Positions 1-7,374 of a DNA stretch of 39,503 nucleotides are shown piece by piece (position 1 is the stretch's first letter; every line of letters starts with the position of its first letter). The notes below the pieces were generated by a model. It was not told the origin of the DNA and ran no database searches. It worked only from the letters and a program-made list of their open reading frames with translations. The position numbers and the translations under genes are program-made. Origin of the DNA: an uncultured Gammaproteobacteria bacterium (lineage in GTDB: Bacteria; Pseudomonadota; Gammaproteobacteria; Enterobacterales; Succinivibrionaceae); contig OMZC01000012.1 of NCBI GenBank assembly GCA_900315395.1, positions 1 through 39,503 on the forward strand. Direction: 5' to 3'.

Positions 1-638
1 AAATAGGTGGTGATGAGTTTGCTGCTATTCTTGATAAAAACTCACCTTCTACACAAGAACTGTACCAATCTTTAAATGCAGAAGTAGAAAAGCACAATCA
101 TGAAAATGACCAAAAGATAGCCTTAGCTGTAGGCTTTGCAAGTCAAAGTGAATTTTATGATCACAGTATCTTAGGTCTAATCAAGCATGCTGATGAACGC
201 ATGTATGAAGATAAACAGAACTACTACAGTAAACAGGGTATCAACAGAAGAATTTGTCAAAAGGCTTACGAGGTTTTGTGCTCGTCTTATTTGAAGATCC
301 TAAGATTAAATCTTACTCAAAACAGCTATAAGAGTATCGATACTAAATTATCTATTAGCGAACAGAAATTTAAAAACACAGGTAAAATCACAGATGCAAT
401 CAGTAATCTCTTTGATAGTGATCTTATCTACCCTGAGGATCTGCCAGGACTAAAGAAAATTGCCTCAATAGACTACTTTAAACAGCATGTAAAAGATAAT
501 CACAACTCAATTATCTTTTACTACAGACGAAAAGTTAACGGTGTATATAAGAAAGTAATGTTTGAAATTGTACCTTCAACTGAATACAGTAAGGACAACG
601 AAATCATCTACGTTTATATCAAGCAAATTGAAAATTAA
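1..638 (+). CDS. GGDEF-domain diguanylate cyclase, C-terminal part (5' end cut by window)
   Basis: The reading frame is already open at base 3 and ends at 638. The first visible residues are the signature I-GGDEF-A, the active-site loop of diguanylate cyclases that make cyclic di-GMP from two GTP. The loop is intact, so the enzyme is predicted active. About 50 residues later comes the usual end of the domain (KHADERMYEDK). After it the protein continues for about 130 residues in a region with no motif I can name, ending in alternating strands (FYYRRKVNG, VMFEIVP); this could be a PAS-like sensor fold, but that is a guess from the pattern. An ATG at 201 lies inside the domain end and is not the start. 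The sensory N-terminus lies outside the window. Confidence 0.85.
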   Translation, partial: IGGDEFAAILDKNSPSTQELYQSLNAEVEKHNHENDQKIALAVGFASQSEFYDHSILGLIKHADERMYEDKQNYYSKQGINRRICQKAYEVLCSSYLKILRLNLTQNSYKSIDTKLSISEQKFKNTGKITDAISNLFDSDLIYPEDLPGLKKIASIDYFKQHVKDNHNSIIFYYRRKVNGVYKKVMFEIVPSTEYSKDNEIIYVYIKQIEN

Positions 639-652
639 CATGCACTTTTCTG

Positions 653-681
653 CAAGCTTGAGAGCACAACTCTCAGGCTTG
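653..681 (+). terminator. Weak hairpin after the GGDEF gene; describes gap 639-966
   Basis: Arms 653-664 and 670-681 pair over 12 positions (one G-U) around the loop CACAA, 15 bases after the stop codon. The following sequence is not T-rich, so termination would be weak. The rest of the 328-base gap is A/T-rich, with a small inverted repeat TTAGCA/TGCTAA (853-858 and 864-869) and the repeat cluster at 888-934. I saw no coding sequence in it. Confidence 0.45.
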
Positions 682-887
682 ATGCTGTCTTAACTTCAGA
701 TCCCAACTCCCATCTGAATATTTGCCCTGCTTAATTTTATCTGCACTATTTTTACCTGCTCTATTTTCATTCAATATTCATCACTAAAGTGCAAAGCCTG
801 ATCTATACAATTTAATTATGTTTCATTTTAGTGCATTTTACAGATAAAATAGTTAGCATTATTTGCTAATGATATTATCAGTCCATG

Positions 888-934
888 AGGTCAGTAGTGA
901 TTACTCTGTTAAACACATTACTTTGTTCTGACCT
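888..934 (+). promoter_or_regulatory. Nested inverted and direct repeats upstream of the amino-acid transporter operon
   Basis: AGGTCAG at 888-894 is the exact reverse complement of CTGACCT at 928-934. Between them lie two near-identical direct repeats, ATTACTCTGTT (900-910) and ATTACTTTGTT (917-927), spaced 17 bases apart. The cluster ends 32 bases before the ATPase start codon, so it could be an operator or a 5'-UTR stem-loop. I do not recognise it as the box of a known regulator. The ATPase start has only a distant AAGG as Shine-Dalgarno sequence. Confidence 0.4.
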
Positions 935-966
935 AGAGATTTAATATAAGGTAAAACGTACTTACT

Positions 967-1695
967 ATGATTAAACTAGACCACATAAATAAATTCTACG
1001 GTGACTTGCACGTACTAAAAGATGTAAGTTTAGAAGTTGCCGAAGGTGAGAAACTAGTTATTATTGGACCATCAGGCTCAGGAAAATCAACAACTGTTCG
1101 TTGTATGAACTTTCTTGAAACACCAACTTCTGGTCATGTTTATATTGACGGCAAAGAGCTTACTCAGAAAAACAAGACTAAGCTTATACGTGAATATATG
1201 TCTATGGTTTTCCAGCAATTCAACCTTTATCCTCATTTAGATGTATTACACAATTTGACCTTAGCTCCAATTAAGATCTTCCACAAGAGCAAGGAAGAAG
1301 CTGAAAAGTTAGCAATGCACTATCTTGAGGTTGTAGGTCTAAAGGATAAAGCACATGTTTATCCTACTACCCTTTCAGGTGGTCAGCAGCAGAGAATTGC
1401 AATTGCAAGAGCTTTGTGTGCTCAGACTAAGATCATTCTATTTGATGAGCCAACATCTGCTCTTGATCCTGAAACCATTCAGGAAGTTTTAGATGTTATG
1501 GTAAAGCTTGCTAAAGAGTCAAATATCACCATGGTTGTAGTTACCCATGAGATGGGCTTTGCTCGTCAGGTTGCTGACCGTGTAGTATTCATGGCAGACG
1601 GTACTATCATTGAAGAAGGTACACCAGAACACTTCTTTACTGAACCTAAGAACGAACGTGTAAAGCAGTTCTTAGGAAAAATATTAAAACACTAA
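967..1695 (+). CDS. Polar amino-acid ABC transporter ATP-binding protein (GlnQ/ArtP type)
   Basis: Cytoplasmic ATPase subunit powering an amino-acid importer. The 242 residues carry the full ABC set: Walker [10 protein letters not shown] (about residues 34-42), Q-loop in [10 protein letters not shown] (about 80), signature [15 protein letters not shown] (about 137-151), Walker [13 protein letters not shown] and the switch histidine in [10 protein letters not shown]. The last two elements, together with the 242-residue length, place it in the polar amino-acid transport (PAAT) ATPase family. It is first in an operon followed 31 bases later by the binding protein and then two permeases. The repeat cluster at 888-934 lies just upstream. 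Substrate is inferred from the binding protein, not from this subunit. Confidence 0.95.
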   Translation: MIKLDHINKFYGDLHVLKDVSLEVAEGEKLVIIGPSGSGKSTTVRCMNFLETPTSGHVYIDGKELTQKNKTKLIREYMSMVFQQFNLYPHLDVLHNLTLAPIKIFHKSKEEAEKLAMHYLEVVGLKDKAHVYPTTLSGGQQQRIAIARALCAQTKIILFDEPTSALDPETIQEVLDVMVKLAKESNITMVVVTHEMGFARQVADRVVFMADGTIIEEGTPEHFFTEPKNERVKQFLGKILKH

Positions 1696-1726
1696 TTTCA
1701 TTACGATTATGCTTTAAGGAGCTCTT

Positions 1727-2575
1727 ATGAAATCATTAAAAAATTTACTCTCTTTAGGAGTTGCAGCAGCCCTAGGTATTGCTACTTTTGCTTCAACAGC
1801 ATCAGCTGAGGCACCATCAGACGTTAAAGAAATCAAAGCAATTCAGGATAGAGGTGTTCTACGTGTTGGTGTAAAGAATGACGTTGTAGGTTTCTCTGTA
1901 AAAGATCCTCTATCAGGTGAGTACACTGGTTTTGAAGATACTTTAGCTACTTTAATTGCTAAAGAAATCGGTGAAGATATCGAAGTTGAGTTTACAGCAG
2001 TAACTGCAGCTACAAGATCTGAGCTAATTGATTCAGGCGACCTTGACTGCGTATTAGCAACTTTCACTATTACTCCTGAGCGTAAAAAGAACTGGGATTT
2101 CTCAACAGCTTACTACCAGGATGCAGTATCAGTTTTAGTTGAGAACAAGAGTGAAATCCACCACTTAAAAGATCTGTTAGGTAAGACTGTTGGTGTTTCA
2201 TCTGGTTCAACCTCAGCTAAAGCTTTAGTTCAGGCTATGATTGATAACAAGATCTTAGATGGTAAGAACTTCAATGCTGATAAGTTCGATCCTGCAACCT
2301 GGACTGAGGGTGTTAAGTTCCATCAGTTTGATAACTACCCTGCAATTTCAACAGCATTAGCTGCAAATGAGGTTCAGGCTTTCTGTGTTGATAAGTCAAT
2401 CTTAAACATTTACAAAACTCCATCACGTAGCTTCATCGATGAGAAGTTCTCACCACAGGAGTACGGTGTTGTAACCAAGAAGGGTTCAGGCTTATCACCA
2501 TTTATCGATGGTTTAATCAAGAAATGGTTAGCTGACGGCACCATTGAGAAGTTAATCAAAGAGAACAATCTGTAA
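1727..2575 (+). CDS. Periplasmic amino-acid-binding protein, PEB1-like (probably aspartate/glutamate)
   Basis: Substrate-binding subunit of the transporter. A Sec signal peptide ends near ASTASAEA (about residue 27). The mature part has the family-3 solute-binding features: VGVKNDV near the N-terminus, ATFTITPERK before the FSTAYYQDA segment, FCVDKSIL and YGVVTKK near the end. These match, from memory, PEB1 of Campylobacter, which binds aspartate and glutamate, more closely than glutamine or arginine binders; acidic amino acids are therefore the inferred ligand. A good AAGGAG ribosome-binding site lies 8 bases before the ATG. The stop codon sits in a 12-base tandem duplication (2570-2593), and a strong hairpin follows at 2661-2684. 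Confidence 0.92.
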   Translation: MKSLKNLLSLGVAAALGIATFASTASAEAPSDVKEIKAIQDRGVLRVGVKNDVVGFSVKDPLSGEYTGFEDTLATLIAKEIGEDIEVEFTAVTAATRSELIDSGDLDCVLATFTITPERKKNWDFSTAYYQDAVSVLVENKSEIHHLKDLLGKTVGVSSGSTSAKALVQAMIDNKILDGKNFNADKFDPATWTEGVKFHQFDNYPAISTALAANEVQAFCVDKSILNIYKTPSRSFIDEKFSPQEYGVVTKKGSGLSPFIDGLIKKWLADGTIEKLIKENNL

Positions 2576-2660
2576 TTCAAACTGTAATTCAAAACACGTA
2601 ATTTTAAGATTTGAAAAATTAAGGTTGTTTTACTAGATAACTTCAAAATATAAGTTAGTA

Positions 2661-2684
2661 GGTTGCCCCTTTTTAGGGGCAACC
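2661..2684 (+). other. Intercistronic stem-loop between binding protein and permease genes
   Basis: GGTTGCCCC (2661-2669) and GGGGCAACC (2676-2684) form a perfect 9-bp G/C-rich stem with a 6-base loop in otherwise A/T-rich sequence. No T-run follows on the + strand, so it is better read as an RNA 3'-end stabiliser or partial terminator than as a full terminator. In many ABC operons such structures raise the amount of binding protein over permease; that role is inferred here. It ends directly against an ATG at 2685, which argues that this ATG is not the used start. Confidence 0.7.
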
Positions 2685-2705
2685 ATGTTTAAAAAGGATA
2701 AGTCA

Positions 2706-3407
2706 ATGGGTAACTTATTTTCTTTAGATGCTTGGATGATGGTCTGGCACTTTAAAGAAACTTTTATCTTAGGTTTTTTAACCACTGTAGGAGTTTCTCT
2801 GTCAGCTCTTTTAATTTCTTTATGTCTTGGCATCATCTTTGGACTGATGGCAACATCTGGAAAAACTACACTTGCAGCTATTGCTCGTGTATATGTTGAG
2901 TTTGTTCAAAATACCCCACTTCTGCTTCAGATCTGCTTTTTATACTATGCTCTATCCTTCTCAGGACACAGTATTGGTATTTTGATGTCAGGTATTATCT
3001 CTATTGGTATTTACCATGGAGCTTACATGGCTGAAGTTATCAGAGCTGGTATTCAATCTATTAACAAAGGTCAGTTTGAAGCTGCCTATACTCAAGGCTT
3101 TAATTACTTTGGCACCATGTACTACATCATTCTGCCTCAAAGTATCAAGATTATCCTGCCTCCAATGGTAAATCAGGTTGTAAACCTAATCAAAAACACC
3201 TCTTGCTTATATATCATCGGTGGTTCTGATTTGATTTCTTTAACCTACAGTTTCGTAACAGGTGCAACCACTGGTGGTGCTTATGGTCCTGCATATTTAG
3301 TATGCGGTATTCTGTTCTTTATCTTCTGTTACCCTCTGTCAAAGATGGCTTCAAGTTGGGAAAACAACTTAAAGAAGCGTGACAGAATGACAGCTACTGC
3401 TAAATAG
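2706..3407 (+). CDS. Amino-acid ABC transporter permease 1 (HisM/GlnP type)
   Basis: Inner-membrane channel subunit, 233 residues from the chosen start. An upstream in-frame ATG at 2685 directly abuts the hairpin at 2661-2684, whereas the ATG at 2706 has AAGGAT 7 bases before it; I therefore prefer 2706. Hydrophobic stretches give about five membrane segments. The EAA loop that contacts the ATPase is visible as GIQSINKGQFEAAYTQGF followed by ILPQSIKIILPPMVNQ. FVQNTPLLLQI is the conserved PAAT-family segment. It overlaps nothing and is followed 8 bases later by the second permease, with which it should form a heterodimer. Confidence 0.92.
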   Translation: MGNLFSLDAWMMVWHFKETFILGFLTTVGVSLSALLISLCLGIIFGLMATSGKTTLAAIARVYVEFVQNTPLLLQICFLYYALSFSGHSIGILMSGIISIGIYHGAYMAEVIRAGIQSINKGQFEAAYTQGFNYFGTMYYIILPQSIKIILPPMVNQVVNLIKNTSCLYIIGGSDLISLTYSFVTGATTGGAYGPAYLVCGILFFIFCYPLSKMASSWENNLKKRDRMTATAK

Positions 3408-3415
3408 GAGATAAA

Positions 3416-4198
3416 ATGGAAACTTCATTATTACAAGAATGGATGGCAAGCTTTCATATCCTAAGCATTGACGCCATTATCATTTACATTTTAAAAGGTA
3501 CCCTGTTTACAGTAATTATTTCAGCAATTGCTGTTTTCTTAGGTGTAATTTTTGGCTCTGTTTTAGCTTTAGTTAGAAACTACTGTAATGCTCCTAAATA
3601 CAGAGTATTCAAGTACCTTGCAATTACTTACATTGAGATCTTCCGTAACACCCCCTTACTGTTATGGATCTTTATCTGTGTAGTTTTCTGCCCTGTACCT
3701 TCATTCTTTGCTCATAAGCTTTTTGGTCTAACAACAGTTGAAACTAAATTATTGTTCAAAGCTTCTATTGCTCTGATCTTATTTACCTCATCTGTTATTG
3801 CCGAGATCATCCGTGGTGGTTTAAATTCAATTCCACAAGGACAGTTTGAAGCAGGCTACTCTCAGGGCTTTAATGTAGTTCAGATTATGATCTACATTAT
3901 TCTGCCACAGGCTATTCGTAACGTAGTGCCAACTCTTTTAAGTCAGATCATTACCACTATCAAAGATTCATCATATCTTGCAAACGTTGCAACAGTTGAA
4001 CTTATGTCACGTGTAAGACAGATTTTAAGCTCAGCTAATATGTATAATGGTATTGGTAATATCAACGTTTCAGATGTATTCGTTCTGTATGGTTGTGCTG
4101 CGGTAATTTACTTTATTATTAACTTCAGCCTCTCATTATTTGTTCGTCATCTGAACGCCAAAAAGAGCAAGGTAAGAATTACAGCTGTTAAAGCTTAA
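3416..4198 (+). CDS. Amino-acid ABC transporter permease 2 (HisQ/GltJ type)
   Basis: Second membrane subunit (260 residues), 8 bases after the first, with TAGGAG at the junction as ribosome-binding site. It has the family segment IFRNTPLLLWI, an EAA loop (GGLNSIPQGQFEAGYSQGF, then IILPQAIRNVVPTLLSQ) and about five to six hydrophobic segments. The two permeases are clearly paralogous but not near-identical, as in GltJ/GltK-type systems. Together with the ATPase dimer and the PEB1-like protein they make a complete importer. Confidence 0.92.
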   Translation: METSLLQEWMASFHILSIDAIIIYILKGTLFTVIISAIAVFLGVIFGSVLALVRNYCNAPKYRVFKYLAITYIEIFRNTPLLLWIFICVVFCPVPSFFAHKLFGLTTVETKLLFKASIALILFTSSVIAEIIRGGLNSIPQGQFEAGYSQGFNVVQIMIYIILPQAIRNVVPTLLSQIITTIKDSSYLANVATVELMSRVRQILSSANMYNGIGNINVSDVFVLYGCAAVIYFIINFSLSLFVRHLNAKKSKVRITAVKA

Positions 4199-4209
4199 TG
4201 AGGTAAGCT

Positions 4210-4815
4210 ATGTCACATTATGTTGTAACCATCTCAAGACAGTTTGCTGCAATGGGTAGAACCATTGGTTTAAAAATGGCATCAAACTTAGGTATCGAGT
4301 TACTCGATAGAGATATCGTAAAAGAAGCTGCTAAAAGATTGGGATTACAAAAAGGTGAAATTAGTCACTATGATGAGAATCCAGGTCATCAGAGCTTTTT
4401 CTTAAGAAAAACTTACCTTTTTGATTTTTCTGTATACAGCATTCACAACAATGTTTTTGAAGTTCAAAAGAACATCATTCAAGACTATGCTGATAAAGAG
4501 TCCTGCATTATTGTAGGTCGATGTGCTGACAGTATCTTACGTGACAGAAAGAACATTCTCAATATCTGCATTTATGCTCCATTAGAGGCTCGTCTACAAA
4601 ACTGTGTAAAAGAGCTGGGCATGGATGAGGATAAGGCTCTTGAACAGATTAAGACTGTTGATGAAGCACGTGCTGCCTACAGAAAGAAGCATTGTCCAGA
4701 ATGCACTAGCGAATTTGATGATCGTCATTTAATGATCGATTCAAGTCGCTTTGGCATAGACAAGACAGCTGAAATTTTAACAGACATCGTTAAAAATACA
4801 GTCGCACAGGACTAG
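4210..4815 (+). CDS. Cytidylate-kinase-like protein (Cytidylate_kin2 / AAA_26 family), altered P-loop
   Basis: 201 residues, starting 12 bases after the permease stop with GAGG as ribosome-binding site, so it is the last gene of the transporter operon. The family is shown by VVTISRQ at the start, the helix LGIELLDRDIVKEAAKRLG, CIIVGRCADSIL near residue 100 and LMIDSSRFGID near the end. In typical members, as I recall them, the loop after SRQ is glycine-rich (GSGGREIG); here it reads AAMGRTIG, and the usual DK-R-YY segment reads DEARAAYRKK. Nucleotide binding may therefore be changed or lost. The real substrate of this family is mostly unknown; true CMP kinase activity should not be assumed. 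Its place in an amino-acid importer operon is unexplained. Confidence 0.75.
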   Translation: MSHYVVTISRQFAAMGRTIGLKMASNLGIELLDRDIVKEAAKRLGLQKGEISHYDENPGHQSFFLRKTYLFDFSVYSIHNNVFEVQKNIIQDYADKESCIIVGRCADSILRDRKNILNICIYAPLEARLQNCVKELGMDEDKALEQIKTVDEARAAYRKKHCPECTSEFDDRHLMIDSSRFGIDKTAEILTDIVKNTVAQD

Positions 4816-4841
4816 TTTTTACCATTCATCATCAAAGTTAT

Positions 4842-4880
4842 AATCCTCCACTTACTATCTTTAGTAATGGAGGATTTTCT
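4842..4880 (+). terminator. Intrinsic terminator of the transporter operon
   Basis: AATCCTCCA (4842-4850) pairs with TGGAGGATT (4868-4876), and the inner TTACTA/TAGTAA extends the stem with one bulged C. TTTCTTAT follows. It lies 26 bases after the kinase-like gene and before the his promoter. Confidence 0.85.
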
Positions 4881-4997
4881 TATACTCAATCTCAAAGTCT
4901 CTTTTTCATCTTCAGACATTCAACTTTTTCTTTATTTTTAGCTCAATTTGCCCACTTTTAGATCCTTTTTGCATTCTGTTTGTTTTATTAGTTCTTG

Positions 4998-5073
4998 TGG
5001 TACACTAATCAGGTCAAGAGTGTTAATTCACTCTTTTTGTTTTAACTAAATATATTTACAAATTAAAAAGAGT
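4998..5073 (+). promoter_or_regulatory. his operon promoter and leader with two mutually exclusive stems
   Basis: TGG-TACACT (4998-5006) fits an extended -10 element; the -35 is poor. Just after the expected start, AAGAGTG (5016-5022) and CACTCTT (5029-5035) form a perfect 7-bp hairpin followed by T's. ACTCTTTTT (5030-5038) is also exactly complementary to AAAAAGAGT (5065-5073), directly before the hisG ATG and covering its ribosome-binding region. The two pairings share bases, so only one can form at a time. I found no histidine-rich leader peptide, so classical his attenuation is not visible. Confidence 0.45.
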
Positions 5074-5078
5074 TTACT

Positions 5079-6011
5079 ATGAGTATTTGCAAAGCATGTT
5101 GCGAAAATCAAGGCAGCGAAAAGAAGCGCCTGCGTATTGCAATTCAGAAATCCGGCCGTCTAACAGACGAAACAGAAAAATTATTTAAGAGCAGTGGCAT
5201 TAAAATCTCTGCTAGCCGCGATCATCTACTTGCACATGCTGAAAATCTGCCTATCGACATTTTGCGAGTACGTGACGATGATATTCCTGGTCTTGTAATG
5301 GATCATGTTGTTGACTGGGGTATTGTAGGTCAGAATGTTCTAGAAGAGACCACCATGCAGCGTGAAGTTGATGGTCTATATACAGGCTTTAACGAGGTTA
5401 TGAAATTAAACTTCGGTGATTGCCGTTTGTCAGTTGCTGTTCCTACTGAGCATCAGTGGACTGGTCTTAAAGATCTTGAAGGTTGCAAGATTGCAACTAC
5501 ATACCCATTCTTATTACGCCGTGCTATGAAGAATGCTGGTGTTAACTACAAATCAGTTCTTTTAACTGGTTCTGTTGAAGTTGCTCCTCGCGCAGGTTTA
5601 GCTGACGCAATCTGCGATCTAGTATGTACTGGTGCTACCTTACAGTCTAACGGCTTAAAAGAAGTTGAGACCATTTATACCTCAAAGGCTGTTTTAATTG
5701 GTCGTGACCAGCCTTTATACCCTGAAAAGCAGGCTATTGCTGATCTTTTAATTCAGAGATTCAAGGGTGTAATGTCAGCAGTTGAGAGTAAGTACATCAT
5801 GATGAACGCACCTCGCAACAAGCTAGAGGCTATTAGAGCAATTCTTCCAGGTGCTGAGAATCCATCAATTATCGAGTTAGAGGGAAGCCCTGATCATGTA
5901 GCTTTACACGTAGTATCACGTGAAAAGTTATTCTGGGAAACCTTAGAGCAGCTAAAAGAGTTAGGCGCAACCTCAATTCTAGTTGTACCTATCGAAAAGA
6001 TGCTTGACTAA
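5079..6011 (+). CDS. hisG: ATP phosphoribosyltransferase, long form
   Basis: First step of histidine synthesis: ATP plus PRPP give phosphoribosyl-ATP. The 310 residues include the catalytic domains (RIAIQKSGRL, IDILRVRDDDIPGLVMDHVVDWGIVGQNVLEE) with the PRPP loop near ICDLVCTGATL, and a C-terminal ACT-like regulatory domain (HVVSREKLFWETLEQL). This is the long HisG form that does not need HisZ and is normally inhibited by histidine. An N-terminal extension of about 16 residues with three cysteines (CKACCEN) precedes the conserved part and is unusual. The gene opens the his operon. Confidence 0.97.
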   Translation: MSICKACCENQGSEKKRLRIAIQKSGRLTDETEKLFKSSGIKISASRDHLLAHAENLPIDILRVRDDDIPGLVMDHVVDWGIVGQNVLEETTMQREVDGLYTGFNEVMKLNFGDCRLSVAVPTEHQWTGLKDLEGCKIATTYPFLLRRAMKNAGVNYKSVLLTGSVEVAPRAGLADAICDLVCTGATLQSNGLKEVETIYTSKAVLIGRDQPLYPEKQAIADLLIQRFKGVMSAVESKYIMMNAPRNKLEAIRAILPGAENPSIIELEGSPDHVALHVVSREKLFWETLEQLKELGATSILVVPIEKMLD

Positions 6012-6030
6012 AACTCATTCAAACAATTTA

Positions 6031-6063
6031 AGGGCATAGATTTACGAGCACTATCTATGCCCT
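6031..6063 (+). other. Intercistronic stem-loop between hisG and hisD
   Basis: AGGGCATAGAT (6031-6041) and ATCTATGCCCT (6053-6063) form a perfect 11-bp stem with an 11-base loop, 15 bases before hisD. No T-run follows. It probably marks an RNA processing or stability site, or sets HisG apart from the rest of the operon; the function is inferred. Confidence 0.7.
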
Positions 6064-6078
6064 GCTAAAGGATATAAG

Positions 6079-7362
6079 ATGGAAGTTAAAATTTGGAAAG
6101 AGCTCAACGAAGCTCAAAAAGAAGAAGCATTGACACGTCCTGCACAAACAACATCAGGTAAAGTGCAGGAGATTGTTGAAAACATCATCTCACGTATCCG
6201 TAAAGAGGGCGATAGCGCCCTTTTTGAGTTTTCAAAGACTCTGGATAAATACGAAGGTGACAACATCGAGCTTAGCGAAAAAGAAATCAAAGACGCTTGT
6301 TCAAAAGTAGCTCAGTCTCTAAAAGATGCTATTGATACAGCATATGAAAACATCAAAAAGTTCCACGCAGCTCAGACACCTCACACTGTAAAATTAGAAA
6401 CCTACCCTGGTATCGTTTGTGAAACACACACTCACCCTATTGATTCAGTTGGTCTTTACGTTCCAGGTGGTTCAGCACCTTTAGTATCAACAGCTTTAAT
6501 GTTAGCAGTTCCAGCTGCTATCGCAGGTTGTCCACAGGTGATCTTATGTTCACCTCCTCCAATTTCAGACGCCATTATTTATGCTGCAACTAAAGCTGGT
6601 GTAAAGCGTATCTTTAACTTAGGTGGCGCTCAGGCAATTGCTGCAATGGCTTACGGTACTCAGACTGTACCAAAGGTACTTAAGATCTTTGGACCTGGTA
6701 ACCAGTTTGTAACAATGGCAAAGCGCTTAGTTTCTAACGATCCTCACGGTGCTGCTATCGATATGCCAGCAGGTCCTTCAGAGGTTTTAGTTATCGCTGA
6801 TGACAAGGCAAATCCATCTTTTGTAGCTGCAGACTTATTATCTCAGGCAGAGCACGGTCCAGACTCTCAGGTAATTTTAGTTACCCAGTCAGAGAAGTTT
6901 GCAAAAGAGGCTATGGCTGAAGTTGAAAAACAGTTAGCTGTTCTTCCAAGAAAAGAAATTGCATCAAAAGCTCTATCAAAGAGTACAGCTATTGTTGTAG
7001 ATAATCTTGATGAAGCTTGCACAGTTTCAAATACTTATGCCCCTGAGCACCTGATTTTACAGGTTGAAGAGCCTGAATCATTACTAGGCAAATTACGTAA
7101 TGTAGGTTCTATCTTCGTGGGTGCATACACACCAGAGTCTTTAGGTGACTATGCATCAGGTACTAACCACACCTTACCAACATACGGTTATGCTAAGACC
7201 TGCTGTGCTTTAGGTACTGACGATTATCGCAGACGCTACACAGTTCAAAAGGCAACCAAAGACGGATTAAAGGCAATTGCTTCTACTGTAACCACTATGG
7301 CTGATGCTGAAGGCCTAGGTGCTCACAAGAATGCAGTTGTTGTAAGAGTAAACAGTCTTTAA
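6079..7362 (+). CDS. hisD: Histidinol dehydrogenase
   Basis: Last two steps of the pathway: NAD-dependent oxidation of L-histidinol to L-histidine through the aldehyde. Length 427 matches the family. The zinc and catalytic residues are visible: Q and H in SQAEHGPDSQ, the catalytic Glu-His pair in APEHLILQ, D in LGDYASGTNH, and the last zinc histidine in GLGAHKNAV. The nucleotide region FGPGNQFV is intact. The ribosome-binding site AAGGATATAAG lies right after the hairpin at 6031-6063. It is second in the his operon, as in enterobacteria. Confidence 0.97.
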   Translation: MEVKIWKELNEAQKEEALTRPAQTTSGKVQEIVENIISRIRKEGDSALFEFSKTLDKYEGDNIELSEKEIKDACSKVAQSLKDAIDTAYENIKKFHAAQTPHTVKLETYPGIVCETHTHPIDSVGLYVPGGSAPLVSTALMLAVPAAIAGCPQVILCSPPPISDAIIYAATKAGVKRIFNLGGAQAIAAMAYGTQTVPKVLKIFGPGNQFVTMAKRLVSNDPHGAAIDMPAGPSEVLVIADDKANPSFVAADLLSQAEHGPDSQVILVTQSEKFAKEAMAEVEKQLAVLPRKEIASKALSKSTAIVVDNLDEACTVSNTYAPEHLILQVEEPESLLGKLRNVGSIFVGAYTPESLGDYASGTNHTLPTYGYAKTCCALGTDDYRRRYTVQKATKDGLKAIASTVTTMADAEGLGAHKNAVVVRVNSL

Positions 7363-7374
7363 TAGGAGTTATCC

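Noticed and set aside
4880..5079. Histidine leader peptide and classical attenuator
   Set aside because: No short ORF with consecutive His codons was found before hisG.
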